Assembly: GCF_010093535.1 (NCBI RefSeq) | Contig: NW_022985171.1 | Coordinates: 696,232 to 760,231 of the forward strand | Source of the DNA: Lindgomyces ingoldianus | Taxonomy: Eukaryota; Ascomycota; Dothideomycetes; Pleosporales; Lindgomycetaceae | DNA length: 64,000 nucleotides | Direction: 5' to 3' | Translations under genes and position numbers: made by a program | Shown: piece by piece, positions 11,541 to 23,119 of the stretch | Layout of the letters: each line of letters starts with the position of its first letter | How positions within the stretch are numbered: the first letter of the stretch is position 1 | Notes under the pieces: generated by a model | What the model saw: only the letters and a program-made list of their open reading frames with translations | Database searches by the model: none | What the model was told of the DNA's origin: nothing

Positions 11541-13410
11541 TCTGAAGGGCTAAGATATTAACAAGATACCAGCTCAAGGAGGCTCAGAGTGCTCATCACA
11601 GAAAGTACTAGAAGCGGAAGAGAGAGGGGTCGTCAAGATATTGGACGAAGAGACAGAATCCGGTCAACGGAGCAGTAGAAAGACAAAATGTCAAACTCGA
11701 GAAAAGTTTGATGTTCAAGGCAGGGTCAGCAACAAGGCAGAAAGGAGAAACGTAGGAAGGGTCAACAGAAACGGGAATGCAAATGCTTTACGTGCGGATA
11801 TACTTGCTGATACTTGCAGCTGCAGTACTGGCGTGGTAGCTAAGTCCATGTCTCTAACCCCATCCCTTGTGGGTCGGCCTGGGGCTCGTGTAAGGAATGA
11901 AAACGTCCTCCTGTTTGATGCGCCAAACAAATTCAAGGTTTATGGAGCTAAGATCAGCAGCCTCGAAACAGAGGCTGAACATCGAGGACGACGGCAGTCG
12001 TGGCACAGCTCTCTCAGCGGCATTGAATGTTGAAGTGTGGTCCTGGGTAACAATCGCCACGACGTGATGTTCAATTATCGGGAAGGTGAGTGGTGGAAGC
12101 ATTAGCGAGGGGCATTTCCGAAACAGCTTGGCGCGTCGCGCGACCATGGTGAATCGTGGGATGCATCACCAACACCACGACAGTCGTAATTGCATAGAAA
12201 AAGAACAATATCCGCATAAGCATTTGTGTAAATGCTTGAAAGTGGGTAGCGCCCCTTCCGAAGCATCATGGTTGGAATCTGATAAGATTGATGTAGCTCC
12301 GAGCGCGTAAAAAGGCGCGATTAACCTGGCGCCAGGCAATTTCTACGGCGGGCTGTTAAGGAGTTGAGTTTTGTCTTCTCGCCCGTTAACAGTCCGCCGT
12401 AGATTTCGAGGAATAGACACCCGAACGGTGCAACCAAGGAGAAATCCGGATGCGGAGCGTAAGGTGTGAAGCGCCCGTGCTAATGTAGCTGGCGCAAAAA
12501 ATGCCAGCTTGTTCGCTACGGAGTGCGTTGAAGAGGGATGAAAGAAATTGAATTGTAGAGGTCACATCCAAGGTTTGTCCATAGGTAACCGTATCACGTG
12601 ATACGATGTGTCCACCCACTCACAGCTGTTTCAATAATTCGAATAATTCGATACATTTGAAGAAGCACTTGACAATTTTCGATAAGCGGTGCATCTAGGG
12701 AGCTGAATATCCGGAATTGGTTGAGGAGAACCCCCTCAAGATTTTGAACGCGGATCCTGACACGTGCATCTCTTTCTTCCCCCTCGACCTGTGCAAATAC
12801 TCGCCAGAGCAATATGATCCCTACAGAGTCTGCCTTGTTATAGCAATCAGGGATATCGGCTCTCGGCACCTTCAGACGAAGATCAGACGTACATGTGAGC
12901 CGAAGTGCAATCCCCTTGAGTGTCGTCTGCCCTCCTTCCCCTTCCGACCACGACTGTTACGACTGTTCGACTTACCTTAAAGCCTAGCGTGTCTGGATAC
13001 TAAGCTTCTTACAAGCATCACCGATGCCAACAGCGGACCCTTCCGCACGCTCTCACATACCATGGAACATGATTAAGGCGGGGTCTATCTTTTAAGTCTC
13101 TTCTAGAATTAGGGAGGCCTCTAACAGGGTGCTAGTTTTCGTCTGGAGTTATGCCCCATCATTGCCTACGCTAGATGGTTAGATGTATTATAACACGAGC
13201 TTAGCACGTGTCTTTGTAGGGTGCTTGGGCCTCCCTTTTTTCAATTGGCATCTGCCGTATCGCATGCCTGCATTCCCAATCCTAATCCAATTCCCCGACC
13301 TCTCGAAGTCCCCATATCCCTCCACCATTATCCCATGGTACTTAATATGCGTTCAACTTGGCTTCGCAGGTTTGAGGCCTCACAAAACACACTGCGGGAA
13401 CGAATTATAG
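11541..13410. other. Gene-poor intergenic region
   Basis: Only short open frames are present, none with recognisable features. A hairpin-forming inverted repeat lies at 12343-12402. The part next to the membrane-protein gene may contain its true 5' exon. The rest is probably decayed sequence. Confidence 0.4.
12343..12402. repeat. 17-bp inverted repeat with 26-nt loop
   Basis: The arms at 12343-12359 and 12386-12402 are reverse complements with one mismatch; they begin ctacggcgg and end ccgccgtag. It could form a hairpin or be the remnant of a small foldback element. It is not followed by a T-run and is not near a gene end, so it does not look like a terminator. Confidence 0.6.
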
Positions 13411-13593
13411 TGTGAAGCTAGGAGGAGCACCAGAAGCATGAGGAACTGGGTTGATTGCTAGAGGAGTGCACCTAGAGGTCTATATAGGTGCAAAAAGGGG
13501 TAAGTCTTAGCAACATGAGACTTATCGTGACATGCATGCGACTATCGTGAGAGCCATGCGTGACCGCGAGAGCCATGCGTGACTACTGCAAAC
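13411..13593 (+). repeat. Truncated LTR-like dispersed repeat, copy A
   Basis: This segment aligns over its length, with small gaps, to 58770-58922. Shared blocks include gaagctaggaggagcac, catgaggaactgg, cgactatcgtg and a doubled gagccatgcgtg. Homology starts at the same base (TGTGAAGC) in both copies, which marks a true element end. It stops abruptly at 13593, where a coding relic begins. Copy A is therefore a fragment. Confidence 0.65.
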
Positions 13594-13795
13594 ATATAGC
13601 ACCAAGAAACATTCTCCAATGTGTTGTCAGTAATTTGTATTCCAGCCATTACAGTGTTGGCAATCAAGCCGTAGGAGATGTTGACGTCTGTGAAGCCAGC
13701 GTCGACGAAATCAACGTTGGGAAAATTTATTTCTTTGAAGTCGACATTATTTACGGAAGATACAACCCATGAAAGTGTAGTTTACTATTGGAGCA
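13594..13795 (-). pseudogene. Relic of a protein with pentapeptide-like DF repeats
   Basis: The minus strand keeps about 55 coherent codons containing NVDFKEINFPNVDFVDAGF, followed by TDVNIS and NTLENVSW. The spacing of F and N/D residues recalls pentapeptide-repeat proteins, but the run is too short to be sure. Upstream the frame closes at a TAA. Downstream it runs directly into the LTR-like repeat. I read it as a gene fragment cut by that insertion. No function is assigned. Confidence 0.35.
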
Positions 13796-16232
13796 GGGCT
13801 CTATTGCGAATTAGTGACGAGGCAGCGAAATGGATGCAGGCTCTAAATCTGGAGGCGGGGGATTTTGAGGTTCTAGCCGTGCAAAAGTCATGCTTCGATA
13901 CTAGCATTCTCACTAGCTTACCTGCTTCTCCAATTCAAATGAAACAAACCTCGACTAGGCATACACCACCCATTGAAGTCATTACTTTGGCTTCCAAGGC
14001 CAATAGTGGTTCTATGAGATGAGATATCCCCTGAGAGTAGAATGTCATTATATCGCTGGCAATCAAGAAGCTCCCCAAATCGACGACTTCTTCGAGCACT
14101 TTCCCAAGTGCACTAGCGTGGCCTCTACGGCCCGGAAATGCTGGGAGAGTCTAAAGGCCATTGAAAAATCGGTAAACTTTACGAGTGCGCTAAGGCTCTC
14201 ACGCTGGACTCTTTTCAACGAGAAACACATTCAGTGGTCGTGCCTGTTATGTAGTACCATGTCAGCAACAAAGTAATCATCAGCAAGAGATTGTATGATG
14301 CCCTAACCAATGGTTATGATGTTGAAAAAGCGCAAGGTACACCGATGTCCCCGGCTTTATAGACACTCCTATTGAGTTGAGCTCTATCTGGGAGCATTCG
14401 AGCAAGAACACTGTCTTTTAGTGGTGCTTGTTTCGGTCCTTAAAAACGCTCTCGTTTCATCTACCCTTACGGCTGGGTCACAATAAGTCTACTCTAGCCA
14501 GGCATTACAGTGGGTACTCATCATCCGCGAGAGAGGTGGCTTGAAGAGCCATGTTGTGGAGCACCTAGCTACCTGTTTCCTCTGCCCACTCTCCCGAGGG
14601 AGGAGACGTGGAGTAATTCCCTAAGATCGAACTCCAACCTTGACTGAAACAAGCGCTCTGTGTAAAGTCGTTGACACCTTCTTGAAGGCGAATCAGGTCG
14701 GTCTGTCCACGGACAGGAGGTGGCAGGAACCGTGGAAGAAGTTACTACTTCAATACTCGACAGAGAAACTTCTAGGTGAAGTTAGCGCCCTTGATCTATT
14801 TCAACACTCTATCCTACAGTCCATCTCATGGCTTCGTCTTACGCGCTCGAATGACCGTTTCCAAACGCCATAACTTCAGCAACAAGTAGGCTACGGTGTC
14901 ACCATTCGCTGACTATATGAAATACGATGGGGTAGCATTCGTTGAGTAGACAATCAATCTTCGAAGCGACTATTCGTGTCCTTTCTAACTCACGGCACGA
15001 GGCCCTCGTAGTTGGGTCAACAGAGTGACCGCCGCCTCTATTCCTTCGTAAGCGTAATGAAAAAGAGATATATGAAACATCATACCTTACGTCTTAGCAC
15101 CCTCGACCTCATATAGCTTGCTCACACGTCCTGTGTTAACGTCGTGGTCCTCAGCGACTAGTGAGAGCCTGACTACTCTAAATGATGACGACTCCTACTC
15201 AAGTCCGAATACAACTTATATACCTACAGCGAATGTACAGGAAATGACCCCGTCGGCTACTACAACCTCCCAGACAGTGTCGACCGCAGCGAGTGTAGCT
15301 ACTAAGGAGTGGATATAAGATACCAATCATAGTATTAATGTTAGGCCAACGGGGCCTAGAAATGGGGTTAGTGATATATGAGGGTTCTGCAGGTACAGTT
15401 TCTTGGTGTGTGGCTTGCTCTATTTGTTGGGCATAGCATTCATTCGAATATTTCTAGAAACATGTTACATTGGCACCTCCTCTAAAACTTCAAAAAGGGG
15501 ATGTCGATCTTCCAAACCTGTTGCTGGAATTGAGGAGGAGGCTAAGAGGATGCCGACATCTGGACCCTTTCGAACCCAACAACACCCTACTATATTGTGT
15601 ACGTCCTCAGTTCCGCTACGCATATCGGCCCGAAAGGTCGGGAAATCCGAGGCTGGGGATTCCTTCGTATTGCCAGTGGATACAAGAGGAAAGGTTAGCA
15701 CATCCATGTTAACATTGACTTAGTTTGGTGAGCTGTGCAGTCGTCCTCTTGAAAAGATGTGGAGGAGATATCGAGAGGATAGCAAGTACTCTTTCCTACT
15801 AGAGTGATTCATATATGAGGAAAGGGCCCTTCAACTTTGTGCATTTCGATGGTAGTTGATGTGAACAGGTTTGGGTTTGAGATTCTTTCCAGCCAATCAG
15901 AAGGTCTCAGCCGAGGCAATCCAGCGATTCCACCCACCTCGCTGGTTGCAGTCCCACGGAACTACTCCGCCTTCGCTGACGACCGAACGTTCCCCAGATT
16001 ACAATTCAAATGGCATCAGCAACGCACCTCGCCATGGCAATGTGCATAGGAAGTGCCGGTTCCCGTGACCTGGAGCCGAGATGCCTCGGTATGTTCGCGC
16101 CCCACACATCCCGTTAAAGAGGGCGCGGGTGCTCCGCATACTCTCCGGCCTCCGCATTTTCTCCCCCATCAGCCGCCAAAGTTCAACACCACCTCTCCAC
16201 GCCTCAATTCCTCCTTGTAAGATATCCTCAAC
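13796..16232. other. Gene-poor region with weak coding relics
   Basis: Several short frames look weakly protein-like. One at 15118-15318 (+) is Ser/Thr-rich (SATSESLTTLNDDDSYSSP), as in fungal surface proteins, and is followed by a hydrophobic stretch in a shifted frame. Others near 14020-14280 and 14640-14870 are not recognisable. Nothing here forms a complete gene model. The last few hundred bases hold the thiolase promoter. Confidence 0.35.
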
Positions 16233-17634
16233 ATGACGGAACGACTGAAATCCATCGTCTCGCACATGACGCCGTCGAGGAGCGGGTTGTCTACTATGTA
16301 AGCTCCCCATGCCCTCCTGTCATATAGCCGGATAAGCTCCCGAGCTTCAATTTGAGATAATACAGACATTGAAGCTGACGGAAACTCGAAGTACAACCAA
16401 GAACGCCGATGATATCGTTATCACCCTCGCTATCCGGACACCGCTCACAAAGGCACATAAAGGCGGCTTGAAGGACACGCCTCTGGATGGCATCGTTGTC
16501 AAGCTGTTGAAGCAGGTCATTGCGAAGTCAAAATTAGACCCTGCGCTGGTAGAGGATATATGCTTGGGAAATGTACGCTGTCACGCTGTTCATATTCAAA
16601 GGATGCCTTGCTGATAGACGCGTCTTTAGGTCTCGGACGCAAAAGCAGCCTACTACTGCCGTGCCGCCATGCTCGGTGCCGGCTTCCCCAACACCACGGC
16701 CGGCTCCTCGGTAAATCGCTTCTGCAGCTCTGGCCTCAAAGCCGTGCAAGATATCGCCAACCAAATCGCGACCGGCTCCATTGAGGTCGGGCTTGCGTTG
16801 GGTGCCGAGTCAATGACACAGGGCGGCGACCGCCTCGAACGCCCCTTCTTCGGCGAGATCCTCGAGAACCAGGAGGCATGTGACTGCATGCAGCCCATGG
16901 GGCAAACGTCGGAGAACGTCGGCAACGACTTCAATATCTCGAGGGAGATGCAGGATCGATTCGCCTGCGAGTCGTTCAGGCGGGCCGAGGTGGCTCAGAA
17001 GGCAGGCTGGTTTGACGACGAGATTGTGCCCATCCAGGTCAAGGTCAAGGACCCCAAGTCGGGCGAGGAGAAGGACGTCACTCTTACGCGGGACGAGGGT
17101 CCCCGATACGGAACCACCTACGAGGCCCTAGCCAGAATTCGGCCAGCATTCATGCCCCACGGCGACAAATCGACCGGCGGCAACTCGTCGCAAGTCACCG
17201 ACGGTGCTGCAGCAGTGCTCCTCATGAAGCGCTCTAAAGCCGAAGCACTCGGCCAACCCATCCTCGCCAAATACGTCGGCGCCACCGTTGCAGGCCTCGC
17301 ACCCCGTATCATGGGCATTGGGCCCTCCGTCGCCATCCCCAAGCTCTTGACAAAATTCAACGTCAGTCTCGACGAAATTGACCTCATTGAGATCAACGAG
17401 GCGTTTGCATCCATGGCTGTTTACTGTCAGAATACGCTAAAGATCGATCCGGCGAAATTAAACGTCCGCGGTGGTGCGATTGCTTTGGGTCATCCGCTGG
17501 GATGCACGGGCGCGCGGCAGATTGTGACCGGTTTGAGTGAATGTCGGAGGCAGAAGAAGAAGATTTTGTTGACAAGTATGTGTATTGGGACTGGGATGGG
17601 CATGGCGGGACTTTTTGTTAACGAGCAATTGTAG
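16233..17634 (+). CDS. POT1: Peroxisomal 3-ketoacyl-CoA thiolase
   Basis: Three exons (16233-16297, 16392-16572, 16630-17634) sum to 416 residues, the normal length for this enzyme. It cleaves 3-ketoacyl-CoA with CoA to release acetyl-CoA, the last step of fatty-acid beta-oxidation. Seen: the acyl-accepting cysteine in NRFCSSG (near residue 112), the GGNSSQVTDGAAA block, NEAFA, the GHPLGCTGAR histidine (near 369) and the proton-donor cysteine in CIGTGMG (near 399). The first exon encodes ERLKSIVSHM, which fits a type 2 peroxisomal targeting signal (RL-X5-H then L/A) except for Met at the last position. The first intron uses the acceptor cgaag at 16391, because the nearer acceptor at 16365 breaks the frame. 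Location in the peroxisome matrix is inferred from the signal and the family. Confidence 0.93.
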
Positions 17635-18376
17635 ATTGGAGTAGGAGTAGTTGAACATGAGTGAATTGAGAGACTTCGTCTTGTATATTTTCAACACACC
17701 ACAAAAATCTGGGCGGAAGTATATATTTCTGCATGCTTGACGAAGATACTTAGACGTGTGTCTTAGATCGCACTGTGTTAAACCCACACCAATGAAATGC
17801 AAACTGAGCCTCCAATTCTTGAAACTCTCCTACCACACAAAATTGGTCGATAACTAGGCACCCTGAAACAAAATCTATTTCTGGTCAAGATTGCGGCGAG
17901 GCGAAGGATTCGATGGCGCTGTTGCCTTAGCCTTGTTGTCCGTGCGTGGTTCAAAACTTCCTTCAAGACGCGTTGCAGTCTTCCCTCCCCCTTTAACCTG
18001 TTTTTCTTTTTCAGCAGCTAAAGTCTCAGGACGGGTGTGCAAATAATATTTTTTTTTTCTCGTCCCCGTCTAAGTGAAAGGCATCGTCACGTGCTTTCGC
18101 GTCCTTTGCTCATCGGATTGGGGGGCTTGAATACTAGACGGTTGCTGCGCTGCACGGAAATCAGCCACACAGCCTTCGGGACTGGGTTTATTACCTCCGC
18201 CCAGTCTCTCCTCCGTCCTGGCCTTAAAGCCTTCACACCCAACTCACCCTGCACGCTCAGCTCCCGGTTCAACTGTTCGACCTCAACAGACTCGCGTGCG
18301 CAGAAAAAGATTCTCACTCTTGGTCCTAAACCCTTCGTCATTTGAAAGTAAACTTGGAAGAAAAGGAACAGTCACA
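17635..18376. other. Intergenic region
   Basis: This is the 3' flank of the thiolase and the promoter of the SVIP-like gene. A run of ten T's within a pyrimidine-rich stretch near 18047-18061 is typical of fungal promoters. No gene is seen. Confidence 0.5.
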
Positions 18377-18941
18377 ATGGGCCAAGGACAGTCACAGCAA
18401 ACACCGCTCCAACACCGCGCGTCGACGCCAGAGCCGGAAGTCGATGAGGAGGTTAGAGTACAGATGCAGGCTGAGGTATGTGTCCTGGCTAACTTTAGTT
18501 GTCTCCATTATGCTTTTGTTTATGGTCATAGTCGTGTTGGGCTTGGTCTGTCCAATAATCATGGTTTTGATATCTCCGGTGTCTCCTCTTTCCATGCCCA
18601 CATCCACTTCATGCTTCTGCTCTACCCTGCGTTGTGCCTGCACTCCCTCTCTCTTCCAGCCCTCTCAATCCCCTTCCAAACCTCCAACTCTCTCTCTCTT
18701 TCTCAACCAATTCAACTTCCCCTACACCCTAATCGACCTACCTAACTTCCCCCAGGAGCGTGCCCGACGCCTAGCGGCCGCAGAACAGCGCCTTGCAGCA
18801 CAGCAAAAGAAAGGCAATGGCACAGGCAGCGGCAGCGGAGCGAAGGGAAAGAAAAAATTGACTGCACTTGAAGAGTTGAGTAGGGAGAATAAGGGGTGGA
18901 GGGATGCGGACGATGCGGCGGCTATGAGGGCTTATAATTGA
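18377..18941 (+). CDS. Small SVIP-like protein with VCP/Cdc48-interacting motif
   Basis: Two exons (18377-18475 and 18756-18941) encode 94 residues. The sequence begins MGQGQS, which presents a glycine at position 2 suited to N-myristoylation. An acidic segment follows, and across the splice comes RARRLAAAEQR, an exact match to the VIM consensus R-X5-AA-X2-R. The rest is a Gly/Ser and Lys-rich linker and a short charged tail. Known: human SVIP is a small myristoylated protein that uses this motif to bind the N domain of p97/VCP and restrains ER-associated degradation. Inferred: a membrane-tethered regulator of the Cdc48 ATPase. The 280-bp intron is long for this window, yet both exons carry good splice sites. 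Short proteins can match the motif by chance, but the combination with N-terminal glycine and size makes that less likely. Confidence 0.65.
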
Positions 18942-19249
18942 AGGATAGTGTAGGATGGGAAAGTCAGCGTGAGAGAAGTTTTGAGAGGTCGAGGTGGCAG
19001 CTGCGTTCTTTGTATCTGGGTTCTTATTGCTTGATTGCTGAGAGAAAGTGGGATTACGTCAAAAGCAAGGTAACAAACGTCCGAGTGACGCTGCAATTGT
19101 CTCCTAAGAAAGGGGACTTGGTAGTCTTGGGAATGGGTAAAGAATACAATGGCATTTCCTTTCTAACCCTCTCCCTTCGCTACCATTACCCCTACCCCTA
19201 CCACAACTACAACCCTACCTCCCTCCCTCTTCCCTCCTTCCACTCCATC
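18942..19249. other. Convergent intergenic region
   Basis: This is the shared 3' region of two converging genes. A low-complexity CT/AC-rich stretch runs from about 19160 to 19260. I see no gene. Confidence 0.5.
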
Positions 19250-22200
19250 TTAACACCCTACTTCCACCTCCGCACCCCACACCACAACCACCGATCCCAC
19301 CAATCCATATTCCTCAAACAACCATGTTCCATACTTCGGCTGTAATACCGCTGCCTTCTGCCCCACAACCATCGTCTCATTCGCCTCCGCCTTAATCCTA
19401 TTAAACAGTGTCGTCGTCACCATAATCTCTAGTTCATACTCCTTGCCTGCTTCCATCCCCGTCATTTCTACAACCGGGTTCACAGGATCGATTGGTGGGA
19501 GGACTTTGCCGTTTAGGTATACTCGCGCGGTGTGTTGGATTAGGGGTAGGTGGAGTAATCCCACGAGACCAGAACTAGAATTCGAAGACGAGGGGGAGGG
19601 GGAGGAAGGGGGGAGGTTGGGAGAGGTTGGGACAGTAAATTTCGTAGTGTAATGTCCAATCCCCGACACCGGGATCAAGGACGCGGAGATCTGGTTCCAT
19701 GGTACCAATGCCACGTTTTTGAAACTATGGCGAGTGATTTCGGTTTTCACAGCAAAGCGATTTGGGGCGGAATGCCAGTCTTCAATGACTAAATCCCAGG
19801 TTGTAAGATTCGTTGCTTGAGGTAGCGAGGCATTGATTCGCGACGTCATTCCGGATGAGGATGTTAGTGTAGTCGGGCCAGTTACGAGGGCGAGAGTATG
19901 GTTGTGGCTGGATGGTGAGATTAGTGAGTGTAAGGCCCCGGATGTGGTGGGGAACGTGCATTTTAGAAAGGGAGATGGCGGAGAGCGGTGGAGAGCAAGA
20001 ATGAGGGTTTCGTTTGATTTCAGGGCCAGGGGGACGGAAATCGTTGAGTTGGTGGCAGTGTATTGGAGAAGGGGGGTTTGGGAACCAGTCCAGGCATTGT
20101 AGATATATGGGGTGGCGGTAAAAGCAGCAACTGAAATTTTAGCAGTGCATTGAGTGGTTTTGGCTTGGTCGTTGAAGAAGTATATATAGTTGAGATCGTT
20201 AGAGGATCGCCAGATGGAATAGACAGGGTTTGAAGAGCAACTCAACGAAGTCCGAGGCGCTATCCTGAGTTTGGCTAGGATAGTTGGAAGCTGGTCGATC
20301 GTTGCTGTTTGATAGACATTCTCGTTGGACAGGAGACGTTTTACGGCGGTGATAAGAGCAGCTTGACTTGATGCCGTCGTTGGATACGTCTGGTCGGGAA
20401 TCTGTCCTACAAAAATCATCCGGAGACCGCTTGAGGCCATGTTAACAAGAGATTCTGCAGTTTCGACTGTTGAGACGGTCTGATGATTGAAGATAAGAGC
20501 TTGGTAACCCGGGATGCCCAAGTTACCATCCCTGACCGTAGCTTGATGTGAGATGAGGTTGTCTGGGCCAAGGTAGTCGTAGGTGTACCCTAAGCTAGTT
20601 AGAAAGAATTGTAGGGTATTTTAAGTACTTACCCAGATCCCGTAAGTTTGTAGAGTTGTATTGGGTCTTCGGTGCCCAAGGTGATGCGTAAAGATAAAAC
20701 GCTAGATCAACCCGTGGACTCCCTTGCTGCAGTACGAATTGATTTCGGCCGACATAATCCAACGTGTCCCTCATATGCTGCCAAGCCGGTTGGATTGAGT
20801 TCCACATCTCAGTGAATGCGTAATAAAATGTAGTGTAGCCAGGCCACGTCGTATTAGGATAAGGCGTAGACGTCGGAAATCCGTGAAGCACATTCATGGT
20901 AAAGCCTCCGGCAAAGGACCGCTTGATTTGCTGCAATAGGTCTGGTACGCGAAGGGAGTATGGAGGAACATTTACTGCTCCAAGCTCTGTCGAAATGACG
21001 CTCTTGTTTGCGAGATGAGCTGGTCCTGCAAATTGCCGATATGCGTCCGTCAGTCGGCCGAAGCCAAGAGATTCCCCTTCTGGGGCATCGAGTAGTAGGA
21101 TATCACTGAGCTTGAAGTGCATTAGCTTGTTACGTCTACTACACGGTGATCTGTATTACCATCTGCAGGGGTAGGTTGTATGCAGGCTGAGTAGAGTACT
21201 CAGTGCCAATGGAGTGTGTCCACTGTTCGAAATGCAACAGGTAGTCCTGATATCCATCATTTAGAACTTTTCGATAATCGAGTTGATAGACGCTGTTCCC
21301 AACATTCGTGTCGTTTCCGAAGGCAAACACCTCGTTGTATACCGGCAGTGCCCCATTCCAAGTGTTTGAGGGAGTGAAAAACAAAGGTAGATAAGGCAAT
21401 AAGTCATAACCGTAAGTATTCTGAAACCTTTGCAAAAGCCCGGGGCTCCAATACAGAGATGCGAGTTGTTCCATGCTATCCTCCCAAGCTTTGAGCTATT
21501 AGTCGCGGACGTGCAAAATGTTTCATGACGCCTACCATATTTTCCGACCGACTTCAGAAGACTCGAAATCTCTTTATCTGAGAGAATATACTGGTTCCAG
21601 AAGTCTGTGACACGTGCTGCTCCAGCTTTACTAAAATGGTCGACGGTCCAGGACCCGTTCCCAATGAAGTCGGTGGCGTTCACTCCTCCAGCACAAGATC
21701 TCTGGTTGGTATAAGCCTCCCAGAAGCTCAATATTTTGTATGTCTTAGTGTGGTCTGGGGGATTCCACACAAGTGCCCACCCATCCTGGACATAAGGCAT
21801 TAGGTCAATAAAAGAACTTTGATTCAGATATACAGTCCTTGATCCGGTCGTGCTGCTGACAGGTGTTTCTAGTTTCATCAGTATACGCATATTAGATTAT
21901 GCCCTAAATACATACGACTCAAAACTTGATAGGCAATCACGGCGGTCAGGTTCGGCGTTCCAAATTGCTCGAGCGGATGCATGAAAGTGAGCCCTGAGGT
22001 AATAGAAGATGAAGGTTGATGTGGCTGTGGAACCGGTGCAGAAATACCACCATACGGAGTTATCGTTGTATTTCCCATTAACAGCTCAACAGAAAGCCCA
22101 GGAGTCATCACTTCAGACGGAACACCTTGGCCTTGATTCGCACCCAACGCATAGTCAATCAGAATCCCAGTGTCCTTGGCCGCTTTGAGGGAGCTCTTGA

Positions 22201-22565
22201 GAAGCGAGTTGAATGCGGGGGTCCCAAACCCATATTTCGTCCAATCAGTGGGCGGAGTCGCATTGCCTACCAAACCATACAAGTAGAAAGGTAAATACTC
22301 TAGACCACCGGCGCCGACGGCTTTCGCGTCATGTATGTCTTTGGTAACAATACCTGGAGAGACGCTGGCGTCCGGAAGCCTTCAATCGGTTAGCTACCGC
22401 CAATTTACTGTATTCTTCAGCAACTTTGACCGACCAGTAACGGAATTTCGGGCGGTACTTGGGAGATGGGTCAAGGAATTCATTGTTCGATTGAACAATA
22501 CTAGAAGCGGATGGTGCTGCTATTAGAAAGAGCAGAGTAAGGACGAATTGTGTAGTCAACAGCAT
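19250..22565 (-). CDS. Large secreted glycoside hydrolase, GH106 (alpha-L-rhamnosidase)-like
   Basis: Six exons encode about 1,020 residues. The start at 22565 gives a clear signal peptide (MLLTTQFVLTLLFLIAAPSA). After it comes KFRYWLPDASV and then VGAGGLEYLPFY, a pattern I associate with fungal relatives of family GH106, whose members remove terminal alpha-L-rhamnose from plant polysaccharides and glycosides. Later blocks are DAPEGESLGFGR and NVLHGFPTSTPYP. The C-terminal part, with ARVYLNGKVLPPID, looks like a sugar-binding beta-sandwich. Many Asn-X-Ser/Thr sites fit extracellular glycosylation. Five introns are supported because each splice restores sense, for example RYW/LPDA and GKYA/WED. 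The first intron has an atypical donor, gtcggt. The family call is from memory of motifs and the substrate is not proven. The gene is divergent from a Zn2Cys6 regulator, which suggests pathway control. Confidence 0.6.
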
Positions 22566-23119
22566 TTTTAGAGGCCGTAGAGAAGTCTCTTTGAGCTGGA
22601 GCGAAAGTGGTTCTATTTAGGAATATATAAGCTAGCCATTACCCGGCGTCGAATTGTCCGATCATTAGATGAATTGACGCATCTTCTAGGAAACGATTGG
22701 GTCGAATGAGGCTTTCCTTGCAGTCCATGGTCAACCCTAGGCAAGTAGCCGATTGACTTGTGCTGGTCTCGTTGAGAGCTGCGATGGGAGAAGTTCCGAT
22801 TGAGAACGATGAAGAGTCCGCAGATGTAACGCCAGGAACGGCAACAATCCCGGGGTTGACTTCGGTGGATCTGTGCGCGAGGCACAGCTACCCATACCTA
22901 AAACTTCCTTAAGGCGATGGAGCAGCTGCTATGGCATGGGAAGGCTGCTTTGTGGGGGTCCGTCTTCGGACAAATTCGTTGGCGAGTGTAGGGAGGGGAA
23001 TCGTTCGAAGATAGTTTTGGCCGAGGCACACCATTACCTGCGGGTTACGTAATCTCATCTTTCTCCACCGCTCCCAACACTTACACAGCAGCTCATCAAG
23101 CTCCATCAGAGGCCGCCCA
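22566..23119. promoter_or_regulatory. Divergent promoter between glycosidase and regulator
   Basis: This 554-bp stretch separates the divergent starts of the secreted hydrolase and the second Zn2Cys6 protein. Both promoters must lie here. No well-spaced CGG pair stands out strongly. Confidence 0.4.

Noticed and set aside
16365..16391. Nearer splice acceptor for the first thiolase intron
   Set aside because: Using it causes a stop after a few codons; the acceptor ending at 16391 gives the right frame and family sequence.
18045..18061. T-run as a possible terminator
   Set aside because: It lies in a pyrimidine-rich promoter stretch ahead of the SVIP-like gene and has no preceding stem.
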